From assembly GCA_029226975.1 (NCBI GenBank), contig JAQXZB010000029.1, positions 1 through 33,530 on the forward strand: DNA of 33,530 nt. Reading direction: 5' to 3'. A program made the translations under genes and the position numbers. Shown here in pieces: positions 6,383 through 14,892 of this stretch; position 1 is the first letter of the stretch, and each line of letters starts with the position of its first letter. The DNA is from Clostridiales bacterium (GTDB taxonomy: Bacteria > Bacillota > Clostridia > UBA1381). Below the pieces are notes generated by a model. The model saw nothing but the letters and a program-made list of their open reading frames with translations, was not told the DNA's origin and made no database searches.

Positions 6383-7706
6383 ATATAGCTTTATAAGAAA
6401 AAAATATATTTTGATTGTATTAGCGGCTATTATATTTTTATCAGCATTGTCTGCCGTTTATACATATTATAAAAATGCATATATAAGTTATTTTACGGTT
6501 ACGTTAAACTATTCCGAGGGCAGAGTCGGACTCAATCCGGAGGGCGGAAGATTTAATATTGCCGATATAAAGAGTGATGAGGTGATACGGGGAGCTATCG
6601 ATATAATGGGTGATGATACGCTTACTGTGGAGGATTTAAAGCAGAGAATCAGTATCGATACGGTTGTTCCGAAAAGCTCCGTTGACAATGCCATTTCGGC
6701 AATATCGGATAATACTTATTATAGCTATTCTCCGTCCGAATTTGATATATACTATTCTCAAAAGGATAAATTTGCAAAAAACGAAACGGAAGCATTTTTG
6801 AAGGCTTTGTCGGAGTCATATACCAATTATTTTAATGAGAATTATGCGCATAAAAACAATGTGCTGGCATTTGATATAGGTGAAGATTTGAAGGACTGCG
6901 ATTATAATGAGAAATATCAAAGAATATACGATAAGCTTTCTGCTATGCAGCGGTTCTTAGACAAGCGCGCAAGTGAAAACAATACCTTTAAATCAAAGGA
7001 AATGGGCTATACATACAGCAACATCGGTTCTCTTTTGAACAATGTAAAAAACGGTGATTTGGAAAAGCTGAATGCTTATATCAAGCAAAATAAGATAACA
7101 AACGATAAATCCGAATTTATCCGTAAGAATGAATTTGCAAGAGATAAGGTCCTTTTAAAATATAATATCAATGCAGACGGCTCAAAAATAGCACAGGAGG
7201 CAATGGGGATATACAATCCGTATATAACAAGCGTTGCGTTTATCCCTACGGTTGACGAGAATGACGAATTTTACATGAGCCGCACAAAAACCGGCTTGGA
7301 TACATTGGTGAAGGATTCATATTCTCAAGGCTCTGCCGCAATTAATTTTAAAAAGACCATAGATGAGTATGATTATCTTTTGGAAAGATACAAGGACGCA
7401 AAAGAAACCGATGATGAAGTTAAAGGAAAAGCCGATGAAATGGTAGAAAATATATGCGGTTATTTAAGCAAAATATCGGACATTGCAATAAAAACCGATA
7501 ACGAATATTTAAAAGAAAATAACAAGAACTATATGACCTTTTATTTCCATCCGAAATCGAAAACGGCATATGTAAAAAAATTCATAGTAAATATGATTTT
7601 GTTCTCTGTTATTGCGTGCATTCTTGCGGCGGTTTATGTAAAATTCAGAGATAGAGTGGCAAAACTTTTTATGTTATTGAATGGAGATAACGATAATGAA
7701 GCTTAG
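6330..7706 (+). CDS. Wzz-like polysaccharide co-polymerase, first of two paralogues
   Basis: A 458-aa protein with one membrane segment near residues 25-46 (ILIVLAAIIFLSALSAVY), a long extracytoplasmic, partly helical domain rich in charged residues, and a second membrane segment close to the C-terminus (about 420-440), followed by a short tail. This two-helix topology with a large periplasm-type domain is that of Wzz/CapA chain-length regulators. Proline-rich signatures of classical Wzz are not obvious, so it is a divergent member. The start overlaps the polymerase gene by about 50 nt, implying translational coupling. No kinase domain is fused and no CapB-like kinase is encoded nearby. The neighbouring paralogue has the same architecture, suggesting duplication or a hetero-oligomer. 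Confidence 0.72.
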   Translation: MKIKFMMIRKRTRKLLNKYSFIRKKYILIVLAAIIFLSALSAVYTYYKNAYISYFTVTLNYSEGRVGLNPEGGRFNIADIKSDEVIRGAIDIMGDDTLTVEDLKQRISIDTVVPKSSVDNAISAISDNTYYSYSPSEFDIYYSQKDKFAKNETEAFLKALSESYTNYFNENYAHKNNVLAFDIGEDLKDCDYNEKYQRIYDKLSAMQRFLDKRASENNTFKSKEMGYTYSNIGSLLNNVKNGDLEKLNAYIKQNKITNDKSEFIRKNEFARDKVLLKYNINADGSKIAQEAMGIYNPYITSVAFIPTVDENDEFYMSRTKTGLDTLVKDSYSQGSAAINFKKTIDEYDYLLERYKDAKETDDEVKGKADEMVENICGYLSKISDIAIKTDNEYLKENNKNYMTFYFHPKSKTAYVKKFIVNMILFSVIACILAAVYVKFRDRVAKLFMLLNGDNDNEA

Positions 7707-9051
7707 TATATGGGATATTTTTAAATACATATATAAATGGAAGCTGCTGATTGTGTTCAGTGTTGCTGCGGCAATAGTCCTGTCCGTATTTTACACAAAC
7801 AGAAATCAAAGCTATGAGTCCCAGGTGGTTATAAAGTTTAACGACGCGTGTATAAAAGAGGGCAAAACTCCGAAAAATGAGGAATTTGATCCGTATGAGA
7901 TAATTTCTCCGGATGTGATAACGGCCGTTATAGAAGACCTGAATATGACAAGATCGGTTGAAGGCTTAAAATCGAGAGTGAAAATCAAAGCAATAATTCC
8001 AAAGACGGAAGAAACACGTCAGGAGTCTGTAATAAAGGAAGGCGAGGAATATACATATCATCCCGATTCATATACCGTTACATATAAGGGCAGGGTCGGT
8101 GAATCAGATGCCATGGTCAGAGATATTTTAGACTCTATAGTTAAGAACTATCTCAATACATATGTGCATAACTATGTTGATCAAATCTCAGTCAATGATT
8201 TTACTTTTGATGAGGATTTCAGCAATCAGGATTACATAGAAATAGCGGAGATCATGAGTAACAGAATCGATACAATAATATCCTCCCTTGAGAACTATTA
8301 TTCCAGCGACTCATCCTTCCGCTCCTCAAAAACCGGCATGAGTTTTTTGGATATTGAAACGGAGTATAAGCATTTGAGGGATTTTACAATTCCTAAAATT
8401 TATTCAAACATATATGAAGGTCAAATTTCAAAGGACAAGGACCTTTTAATTAAGAAGTACAGACAGAGAATAGACGAATACAAACTACAGGAAAAGAATT
8501 TCAGCGAGAAGGCTCAGATGACAAAGGAGCGTTTGGAAAGCTTTGCACAAGCAAATGTGGACGTGCCCAATGCGTATAATGCAAAGACGGATGATGTTGA
8601 TATCATACAGGATGTATACGGCAAATGGGAGGACGAAAATAATCGTAACGTCACAACCACTTATGATGATTTGATAAAAAAATATGTATCCGACTCAACG
8701 GCGGCAAACAATGCAAGGCTTAATGCAGATGAATGTGAAAAGGTTATTTCAAAGTTTACCGCTCCCATAGAAACGGATGCGGACAAAGAGGAATTGACCG
8801 AGCAGATAAAGTCCGATATAGCATACACAATGGATAAGCTCAACAGTATATATGACGATTTGCATGAAACGGTGGAGGATTTTAACAATGCCAATGCTAC
8901 AACTCATTTAAGTGTTCTTACCGGTGTACGCTATTACGCAATGAAGAGCCTTTCGTTATATGCGGTACTATTTAGCGGTGCCGCCGTTATGATGTCGGTA
9001 TTCTTTGCGCTGGCATATGAACTGATAAGGAGATATTTAAAAGAAGCTTGA
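7696..9051 (+). CDS. Wzz-like polysaccharide co-polymerase, second paralogue
   Basis: A 451-aa protein resembling its upstream neighbour. It has an N-terminal membrane segment (about 16-36, KLLIVFSVAAAIVLSVFY), then an extracytoplasmic region with YESQVVIKFN and DVITAVIEDLN, which matches the start of Wzz-type domains better than the first copy does. Coiled-coil-prone helices rich in K/E/D follow, with a terminal membrane segment near 420-440. The ATG at 7696 is chosen over 7681 because GGAG at 7683-7686 sits nine bases upstream. It overlaps the first copy by 11 nt. Shared segments (VDNAISAI/VITAVIED-type; SYSPSEFDIYY versus TYHPDSYTVTY) indicate common origin. Probable role: setting polymer length together with the Wzy-like protein. 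Confidence 0.78.
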   Translation: MKLSIWDIFKYIYKWKLLIVFSVAAAIVLSVFYTNRNQSYESQVVIKFNDACIKEGKTPKNEEFDPYEIISPDVITAVIEDLNMTRSVEGLKSRVKIKAIIPKTEETRQESVIKEGEEYTYHPDSYTVTYKGRVGESDAMVRDILDSIVKNYLNTYVHNYVDQISVNDFTFDEDFSNQDYIEIAEIMSNRIDTIISSLENYYSSDSSFRSSKTGMSFLDIETEYKHLRDFTIPKIYSNIYEGQISKDKDLLIKKYRQRIDEYKLQEKNFSEKAQMTKERLESFAQANVDVPNAYNAKTDDVDIIQDVYGKWEDENNRNVTTTYDDLIKKYVSDSTAANNARLNADECEKVISKFTAPIETDADKEELTEQIKSDIAYTMDKLNSIYDDLHETVEDFNNANATTHLSVLTGVRYYAMKSLSLYAVLFSGAAVMMSVFFALAYELIRRYLKEA

Positions 9052-9089
9052 ATAAGCAGGTTTTGTGAAGGGAGTCAACGGTCAGAAGA

Positions 9090-9938
9090 ATGAAGAAAAT
9101 TTTCCTGATATTCATTATTGTATTACTTATTGCCGCAGGATATACGGTATTTGACAACAACCGGGTTGTTACCACCAAATATTCGGTAAGCTCGGATAAA
9201 ATACCGCCTGAATTTAACGGCTACAAAATAGCACTGCTTACCGATTTTCATAACGAGTCCTGTTACAAAAAGGTAATAAAAAAAATGAAAGCGCAAAAGC
9301 CGGATATTATATGCATTGCAGGCGATATTGTGAATATGAATACAACCGATTATACGAATACGGAGGAGCTTTTGAGAGGACTAACTCCAATCGCGCCTGT
9401 GTATTATGTTTATGGCAATCATGAGCAAAATAACATGATATTAAACAATTACGACAAGCCTGAAATATATAATATTTTATGCGATTACGGTGTAACAATT
9501 CTCGAAAACGAGAATGTGGTGCTGGAAAAATCGGGAGCGAAAATAAATTTAACGGGATACATGGATAATAATTTTGATGACACGAATACATATTTCAAGG
9601 AGAAGGCAAAAAGAGAGCTGACATCAATATCAAAATCCTTTGACAGCTCGTTATACACAATATGCCTTATACACAGAGGACAGTATTTTGATTATTTAAG
9701 TGAAATGCCTTATTATGATTTGTATCTTTCGGGGCATCTTCACGGCGGACTGATAAATATTGGGCCGATAAGAGATATGATTTTGGAAAAACACGTCGGA
9801 ACATCAAAATACAGCAAGGGTATGTACACAGAGAACGGGAAAACCGAAATTATAAGCGCCGGAATTGCCAATGATGACGGAATACCGAGAATATTAAACA
9901 CACCCGAAATTGTAATTGCAGAGCTTTTGACAAAATGA
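9090..9938 (+). CDS. Membrane-anchored calcineurin-like metallophosphoesterase
   Basis: A 282-aa protein with an N-terminal hydrophobic anchor (about 3-20), so the catalytic domain is predicted to face outside. It carries the metallophosphoesterase signature in order: DFH (D52, H54), GD (78-79), GNHE (109-112), an IHR near 193, and SGHLHGG (214-220). It is closest in layout to the YkuE/YaeI group of membrane-linked phosphohydrolases, some of which act on lipid-linked sugar phosphates or lipid A-like substrates. Lying between Wzz-like and glycosyltransferase genes and joined to the latter by an ATGA overlap, it may recycle undecaprenyl phosphate/pyrophosphate or trim a phosphorylated polymer. 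That role is inference. Confidence 0.85.
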   Translation: MKKIFLIFIIVLLIAAGYTVFDNNRVVTTKYSVSSDKIPPEFNGYKIALLTDFHNESCYKKVIKKMKAQKPDIICIAGDIVNMNTTDYTNTEELLRGLTPIAPVYYVYGNHEQNNMILNNYDKPEIYNILCDYGVTILENENVVLEKSGAKINLTGYMDNNFDDTNTYFKEKAKRELTSISKSFDSSLYTICLIHRGQYFDYLSEMPYYDLYLSGHLHGGLINIGPIRDMILEKHVGTSKYSKGMYTENGKTEIISAGIANDDGIPRILNTPEIVIAELLTK

Positions 9939-11092
9939 AAATACTGATAGTAAACAATAATATGCACATAGGCGGCATACAAAAGGCTTTATTAAATCTT
10001 TTAAATGAAATATATGATAAACACGATGTAACCTTGCTTCTGTTTCATCCGGCGGGCGAGCTTAGGGAGGATATTCCCGATAAGGTAAATGTGATATGCG
10101 GCAATCGTTTTACGAGGATTTTGGGCATGAGCCAAGCAGAAGCCAAGGCTGACGGATTGTTTTTGGGGCTTTGGAGAGCATTCTTTGTGATTTTAACAAA
10201 GCTGTTGGGAATAAAAATCAGCTTTGGTATATTATCTCGTATGCAAAAGCTTGACGAAACATATGATGCCGCGATTTCATATATGCAAAACGGGTACTTT
10301 AAAATGTTTTATGGCGGCTGCAATGAATTTGTAATAAACTCCGTAAAAGCAAAGCGTAAAATATCGTTTGTGCATTGCGATTTCTTGAATTATGAGGGAA
10401 ACAACAAATACAACAGAGATTTTTATAAGAATTTTGATACCGTTGCTTGTGTTTCAAAAAGCGTCGGAGACAGATTTTTAACTGCGTCGGGGCTGGATAA
10501 AAATAAAATCCGATGTGTTTATAATTGCTGCAATTATAATCAAATAAAACTGCTTGCCGATGAATACACAGCGGATTACAGACCGAATTGTATCAATATA
10601 TTTACGGCGGCAAGGCTGAGCGAAGAAAAGGGCATTTTCCGTATGCTTGAAATATTGAGGGATATAAAGGACGGCGGATTAAGCTTTGTTTGGAGAATTG
10701 CCGGAGACGGTCCGCAGCGTGAAATGATTAAAAACAAAATCAAGGAGCTTAATTTGGAAGATGATATTATCATGCTCGGAATGCTGAAAAATCCGTATCC
10801 GTATTTTAAAAGCTCCGATTTGCTGCTTGTACCGTCATACAACGAAGCGGCACCGATGGTTTTTAGTGAGGCTGAGGTGTTGGGGATACCGGTACTGACG
10901 ACCGATACAACCTCGGCAGGTGAGCTTGTCGGCGGGCGCGGTATAGGTGTTGTATGCAAAAACGATGAAAGTGCGTTAAAATCGGCATTGACCGATATAA
11001 TTAAAAATAGGCTTAAGAGGAATGATATAAAATCATTTTCAAATGAAACGGCAGTAAAACAGTTTAACGATACGGTAGGGTATAAGAAATGA
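9935..11092 (+). CDS. Family 4 glycosyltransferase
   Basis: A 385-aa GT-B fold enzyme. The N-terminus reads MKILIVNNNMHIGGIQKAL, the usual GT4 opening with a GG-containing loop for acceptor/donor contact. The C-terminal half has FTAARLSEEKGIF, AGDGPQREMI and the EX7E donor-binding motif (E304 and E312, EAAPMVFSE). GT4 enzymes retain anomeric configuration and use UDP/GDP sugars. It is the only GT-B enzyme in the cluster. The start overlaps the metallophosphoesterase stop as ATGA, and its own stop overlaps the next start the same way, so the three are translationally coupled. Confidence 0.9.
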   Translation: MKILIVNNNMHIGGIQKALLNLLNEIYDKHDVTLLLFHPAGELREDIPDKVNVICGNRFTRILGMSQAEAKADGLFLGLWRAFFVILTKLLGIKISFGILSRMQKLDETYDAAISYMQNGYFKMFYGGCNEFVINSVKAKRKISFVHCDFLNYEGNNKYNRDFYKNFDTVACVSKSVGDRFLTASGLDKNKIRCVYNCCNYNQIKLLADEYTADYRPNCINIFTAARLSEEKGIFRMLEILRDIKDGGLSFVWRIAGDGPQREMIKNKIKELNLEDDIIMLGMLKNPYPYFKSSDLLLVPSYNEAAPMVFSEAEVLGIPVLTTDTTSAGELVGGRGIGVVCKNDESALKSALTDIIKNRLKRNDIKSFSNETAVKQFNDTVGYKK

Positions 11093-11748
11093 ATATTTCA
11101 ATTATAAAAAGAAATGTAAAAAATCTGATTTTAAAATTGACCGCCAAGAAAAAGGAGAAATATTTGGAATTTATTCGCAGCTGCTATGACTACAGCAAAG
11201 CTACACCGACAATTCTGTGTTCGACCTGTATAGGTGGTATGATATATCATAATCTCGGACTGCAGTTCATGTCACCCACTATCAATTTATGGTGTGATGC
11301 TGAGGATTTATCAAAAATTGCGGAAAATCCCGATAAATATCTGTCCGGTCCGATTGAGTTTGAGGAAAACGATGAATTTGATTATCCTGTCGGGAGGATA
11401 TATGATGTGCCGATTTATTTTACTCATTACAAAACGAGAGAAGAGGCGGCTCAAAAATGGCAGGAACGCAGTAAGCGCTTTAATGCCGATAATTTATATA
11501 TCATAACAGATGATAACGGCTTGACCGATGAGGGCAGACAAAGGCTTATTGATTCTAAGCATAAAAGGCTTATAATATTCACTGATAAGGAAACGAAGGA
11601 TGAATACGGATTTAAGGTGGAAAAAGGTTATTCAAATCCTTACAGTGTTCGTGATATTTGGGGATTTGCTCCGTTTGAGAGAGAATTTAATTATGCCGCA
11701 TGGCTTTCGGACAAGGATAATTACAGAATGGCAAGGAATAAATGGTAG
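11089..11748 (+). CDS. DUF1919 family protein
   Basis: A 219-aa protein matching DUF1919. It has a short basic N-terminus, ILCSTCIGGMIYHNLGLQF, then SPTINLWCDAEDL, PVGRIYDVPIYFTHYKTREEA, and WQERSKRFN, all characteristic of this family found in capsule and exopolysaccharide loci. The biochemical role is not established; association with glycosyltransferases and acyl/acetyl modification genes suggests a tailoring or transfer step. No signal peptide or clear membrane segment is visible. It overlaps the GT4 gene by 4 nt (ATGA). Confidence 0.82.
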   Translation: MNISIIKRNVKNLILKLTAKKKEKYLEFIRSCYDYSKATPTILCSTCIGGMIYHNLGLQFMSPTINLWCDAEDLSKIAENPDKYLSGPIEFEENDEFDYPVGRIYDVPIYFTHYKTREEAAQKWQERSKRFNADNLYIITDDNGLTDEGRQRLIDSKHKRLIIFTDKETKDEYGFKVEKGYSNPYSVRDIWGFAPFEREFNYAAWLSDKDNYRMARNKW

Positions 11749-11808
11749 AGTGAAACGGAAGAAAAAATATATATTGGCATTTTATGCCGAAAAGAAAGCG
11801 AGGAAAAT

Positions 11809-12606
11809 ATGACTCTGCAGGTTTTAGTTGCGACAATGCATCAGACAGATTACAGCATAATCGAAAAAATGAATATTCAATCCGATGCGGTTATTGTAAA
11901 TCAGTGTGATTGTGATTCGGTAACTGTATTTAAAAAGAACGGATATTCCATAACCTGGATATGCACTAAAGAACGCGGTGTAGGAAGAAGCCGCAACAGA
12001 GCAATTTTAGCATCTACGGCGGATATTATACTTTTTGCGGATGAGGATGTGGTTTATGAGGACGGATATAAGGATAAAGTATTATCTGTTTTTAAAAACC
12101 ACAGAGATTATGCTTTGGTGACCTTTAATTTGAAATCAACAAATCCGGACAGACCGGAGTATTTAACGCAAAAAGACAGTAGAATTCATATTTATAACTG
12201 CCTTAGATACGGTGCCTGCAGAATGGCGGTAAAAAGATCCGTTCTTTGTTATAAAAATGTCTGGTTTTCTCTTTTGTTTGGCGGCGGAGCAAAATATCAA
12301 TGCGGTGAAGATAATATTTTTATGACTCAATGTTTGCAAAACGGAATAAAATGTTGGGCAAGCAGTCAAACGATAGGAATTGTTTGTCAGGAACAGTCAA
12401 CGTGGTTTAAAGGATATAACGATCAATACTATTATGATAGAGGTGTTTTGTTTAGTGTTATGTATAGGAAATGGGCTTTTGTCTATTTGTTTATTTTTGA
12501 ACTGAAAGAAACAATTCTAAAAAAGAAAAGCAACAAAACTCTCTTTCAAAAATATAGATTGGGAATGAATGGAATAAGGGATATAAAAAAAACAACTTTG
12601 ACGTAA
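11809..12606 (+). CDS. Family 2-type glycosyltransferase, divergent
   Basis: A 265-aa protein with a compact GT-A-like layout. There is an N-terminal strand (LQVLVATMHQTDY), a KERGVGRSRNRAI segment equivalent to the GT2 ARN loop, and FADEDVVYE as the DXD-type metal site. GGGAKYQCGEDNIF is the likely catalytic/acceptor region. It lacks the NDGSTDN motif seen in the other copies, which marks it as a separate subfamily. The ribosome binding site GAGGA precedes the ATG. A 60-nt gap separates it from the DUF1919 gene, and codon use is noticeably A/T-rich. Confidence 0.78.
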   Translation: MTLQVLVATMHQTDYSIIEKMNIQSDAVIVNQCDCDSVTVFKKNGYSITWICTKERGVGRSRNRAILASTADIILFADEDVVYEDGYKDKVLSVFKNHRDYALVTFNLKSTNPDRPEYLTQKDSRIHIYNCLRYGACRMAVKRSVLCYKNVWFSLLFGGGAKYQCGEDNIFMTQCLQNGIKCWASSQTIGIVCQEQSTWFKGYNDQYYYDRGVLFSVMYRKWAFVYLFIFELKETILKKKSNKTLFQKYRLGMNGIRDIKKTTLT

Positions 12607-12682
12607 AAGAAGAGAGGCTTTTATTAAGCAGTGCTTACGCGTTGATTTTATGTCGCCGCAAAACGGCAGAATGGAGAATATG

Positions 12683-13675
12683 ATGAAAAAACAAATCAAT
12701 TCGATTGTGGTTTTGAGAGCCGCTGCAACAATGATGGTTGTAATGATACATTGTCTGCCAAACCAAAACCGCGGGGTTATGACAGATTTTTCAACAGCAA
12801 TGGTTACATTCTTTCATGGAATATTGGATGTAGGCGTATCTGTTTTTATAATGATTACGGGCGCATTATTGATTCCGAGAAATGAAGGATATAAGAAATG
12901 CTTAAAGCGCGCATTGCGTATTGCGGTTGTGCTGTTTGTGTTCGGAACGGCAATGTCGTTGGCTGAATTTATATTTACGGACGGGGTTTCGGCTGCGGCG
13001 TTAATAAAATCAATAACAGCGGTTATTTCCGGCAAAACATGGGATGTTATGTGGTATTTGTATATGCTTATAGGGATATATCTTGTTATGCCGATTATCA
13101 GCGGCTTTGCCGCAAGCTGTGACCAAAAGACATACAGATATATTCTTGCAGTCCTGTTTATATTCAACGGTGTAATTTCGGTCATAAACAGTCAATTTGG
13201 GGATATAATCGCTTTTTATCTGCCATGCGGTTCCATGAGTATGTTTTATGTGCTTATGGGCAACTACCTTTATAAGTACAGACCGGATATCAATAAAATA
13301 CTTGTTGCTGCCGGTATTATAATTCCGGCAACGGCAATTTTCATTATATCAATAAACGGTATATTATTGAAATCCGTAGCTATATGGCTTGAATGCAGCT
13401 CACCGATTATTGCGGTTATGAGTGTATCGACGGTATTGCTCTTTATGAACATTGAAAAAGAAAATAAATTTTTTAGCTTTATTGCGGACAATTCATTTGG
13501 AATATATGTTATTCACTGTTTCTTTATACATATTATAAATAAAATATTCCACATATATCCGGATATGTATCCCATATATCTGTCGGTACCGATAATATTT
13601 ATTGTTGTGTTTGGTGCGTCGCTTATAACTGCATTTGTTATCAGAAGAATAAAAACGGTGCGAAAATTTATCTAA
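12683..13675 (+). CDS. Acyltransferase family 3 membrane protein (probable sugar O-acetyltransferase)
   Basis: A 330-aa protein with about ten hydrophobic helices. The first contains the R...H signature of acyltransferase-3 enzymes (IVVLRAAATMMVVMIHC). WDVMWYLYMLIGIYLVMPII matches the conserved YL..L..Y...P region, and the late GIYVIHCFF is also typical. Such enzymes move an acetyl or other acyl group across or onto sugars at the membrane. The ATG at 12683 is chosen because GGAG lies six bases upstream and the family alignment begins there; the ATG at 12650 would add an unrelated hydrophilic tail. Within this cluster it most likely decorates the repeat unit. Confidence 0.87.
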   Translation: MKKQINSIVVLRAAATMMVVMIHCLPNQNRGVMTDFSTAMVTFFHGILDVGVSVFIMITGALLIPRNEGYKKCLKRALRIAVVLFVFGTAMSLAEFIFTDGVSAAALIKSITAVISGKTWDVMWYLYMLIGIYLVMPIISGFAASCDQKTYRYILAVLFIFNGVISVINSQFGDIIAFYLPCGSMSMFYVLMGNYLYKYRPDINKILVAAGIIIPATAIFIISINGILLKSVAIWLECSSPIIAVMSVSTVLLFMNIEKENKFFSFIADNSFGIYVIHCFFIHIINKIFHIYPDMYPIYLSVPIIFIVVFGASLITAFVIRRIKTVRKFI

Positions 13676-13688
13676 AGGAGGCGGTAGG

Positions 13689-14732
13689 ATGCTTGTAAGT
13701 GTAATTATGCCTGTTTATAATGTCAGGGAATATCTGGAAAGAGCGGTAAATTCGGTATTAAATCAGGAGCTGCAGGATTTTGAATTGATATTATGCGATA
13801 ATTCAACCGATCCCGAATGCAGAGAACTGTGCAGACAGCTTGAAAAAACTCATGACCGTATTAAGCTTTTGTGTCTGCCCATGCAGTGCGGCCCGGGTGT
13901 GGCGCGCAATGCCGGTCTTGATATTGCTCGTGGGAAATATATATATTTTATGGATTCCGATGATTGCATCAAAAAAAATCTGCTGTCGGATAATGTTGCG
14001 ATAGCTGAAAAGTATGGATGTGATATGGTAAAATTCGGATGCACTTCTCTTGTGGCGAATAATAACGGAAAGATAGTTTCAAAAACCGATATAATTCAAT
14101 CCTTGGAAGGACTTTATTCATTTGATATGCTGAAGAAGCATTTTACAGAATATCTTGAAGGAACTCCGAATTCCGTATGTTTGCGTCTGTATAAAAATGA
14201 CAGTATTCAAAAAATACGATTTGAGGATTATACAACGGCAGAGGATGGAATATTTAATACGGATATATTGATTAACGGTATTAAAAGTATTTATTTTAAC
14301 CGTAAGTCGTATTACTATTATATCGGCAGACCGTCATCGATAATGGGGCAATACAACCCTAACCGGTATCAAGATGAGCTTGAATTGCTCAAACACATGG
14401 AAAGGGCGGTAGAAAATTGGAGCAACCGCGATGAATTGATGAAGAAAATAGATGAAATGTATTTACAGTCGTTTTTGATGGAATACAACAATTTCACCCA
14501 TTCAAGCTGTGATTTAAAGGTTGCCGAAGCTGCAAAAATTGTCGAGGATATATATAACAGACCCGAAATACAAAGAGCCCTAAAATCTGTATCAAGCATA
14601 AAGAAAATACCGCCCTCAGCAAGGATAAGCTATATATTATCTGTCCGCAAAAAATTTAAGGCGGCGGTGCTGTTTAAAAGGATATATATACCGATAAGTT
14701 ACTTTATCAATAGATTGAGAATGAAGATATGA
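13689..14732 (+). CDS. Family 2 glycosyltransferase
   Basis: A 347-aa GT-A enzyme starting at an ATG preceded by a strong AAAGGAGG. It has VSVIMPVYNVREYLERA, CDNSTDPE in place of the usual NDGSTD motif, GVARNAGLDIARGKYIYF, and the metal-binding MDSDD. TTAEDGIFN is the probable catalytic-acid region. The C-terminal ~120 residues are helical and end in a basic amphipathic tail (SYFINRLRMKI) that may touch the membrane. The altered donor-site motif suggests a different donor preference from the other two GT2 proteins. It ends just before a short stretch that looks like a decayed gene. Confidence 0.88.
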   Translation: MLVSVIMPVYNVREYLERAVNSVLNQELQDFELILCDNSTDPECRELCRQLEKTHDRIKLLCLPMQCGPGVARNAGLDIARGKYIYFMDSDDCIKKNLLSDNVAIAEKYGCDMVKFGCTSLVANNNGKIVSKTDIIQSLEGLYSFDMLKKHFTEYLEGTPNSVCLRLYKNDSIQKIRFEDYTTAEDGIFNTDILINGIKSIYFNRKSYYYYIGRPSSIMGQYNPNRYQDELELLKHMERAVENWSNRDELMKKIDEMYLQSFLMEYNNFTHSSCDLKVAEAAKIVEDIYNRPEIQRALKSVSSIKKIPPSARISYILSVRKKFKAAVLFKRIYIPISYFINRLRMKI

Positions 14733-14818
14733 AATTTAACAGCGCGCATGGCAATTCGGGGATTTTGAACTTATAAAGAGCGATTGCGCTTTGCTGTCAC
14801 CGGAAGTGCTATTATGAG
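14729..14818 (+). pseudogene. Possible decayed gene start
   Basis: An ATG overlapping the previous stop (ATGA) opens a frame MKFNSAHGNSG that ends after 15 codons. Adding one base after NSG would continue as DFELIKSDCALLSPEVLL, then stop at about 14818. The ATGA coupling, the otherwise gene-free 160 nt in a cluster of overlapping genes, and the readable shifted continuation suggest a remnant. The parent family is not recognisable from so short a piece. Confidence 0.25.
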
Positions 14819-14892
14819 TGGAAGTTCGTTTAAAGTGAGAAATTTAAGAATTTGATGCTGATAAAAGATATAATGAGAGAAAGGAGAAGATA

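Noticed and set aside
11600-11812. Plus-strand 70-codon ORF overlapping the DUF1919 gene end
   Set aside because: Out-of-frame shadow of the DUF1919 gene that runs through the short gap; no ribosome binding site or family match.
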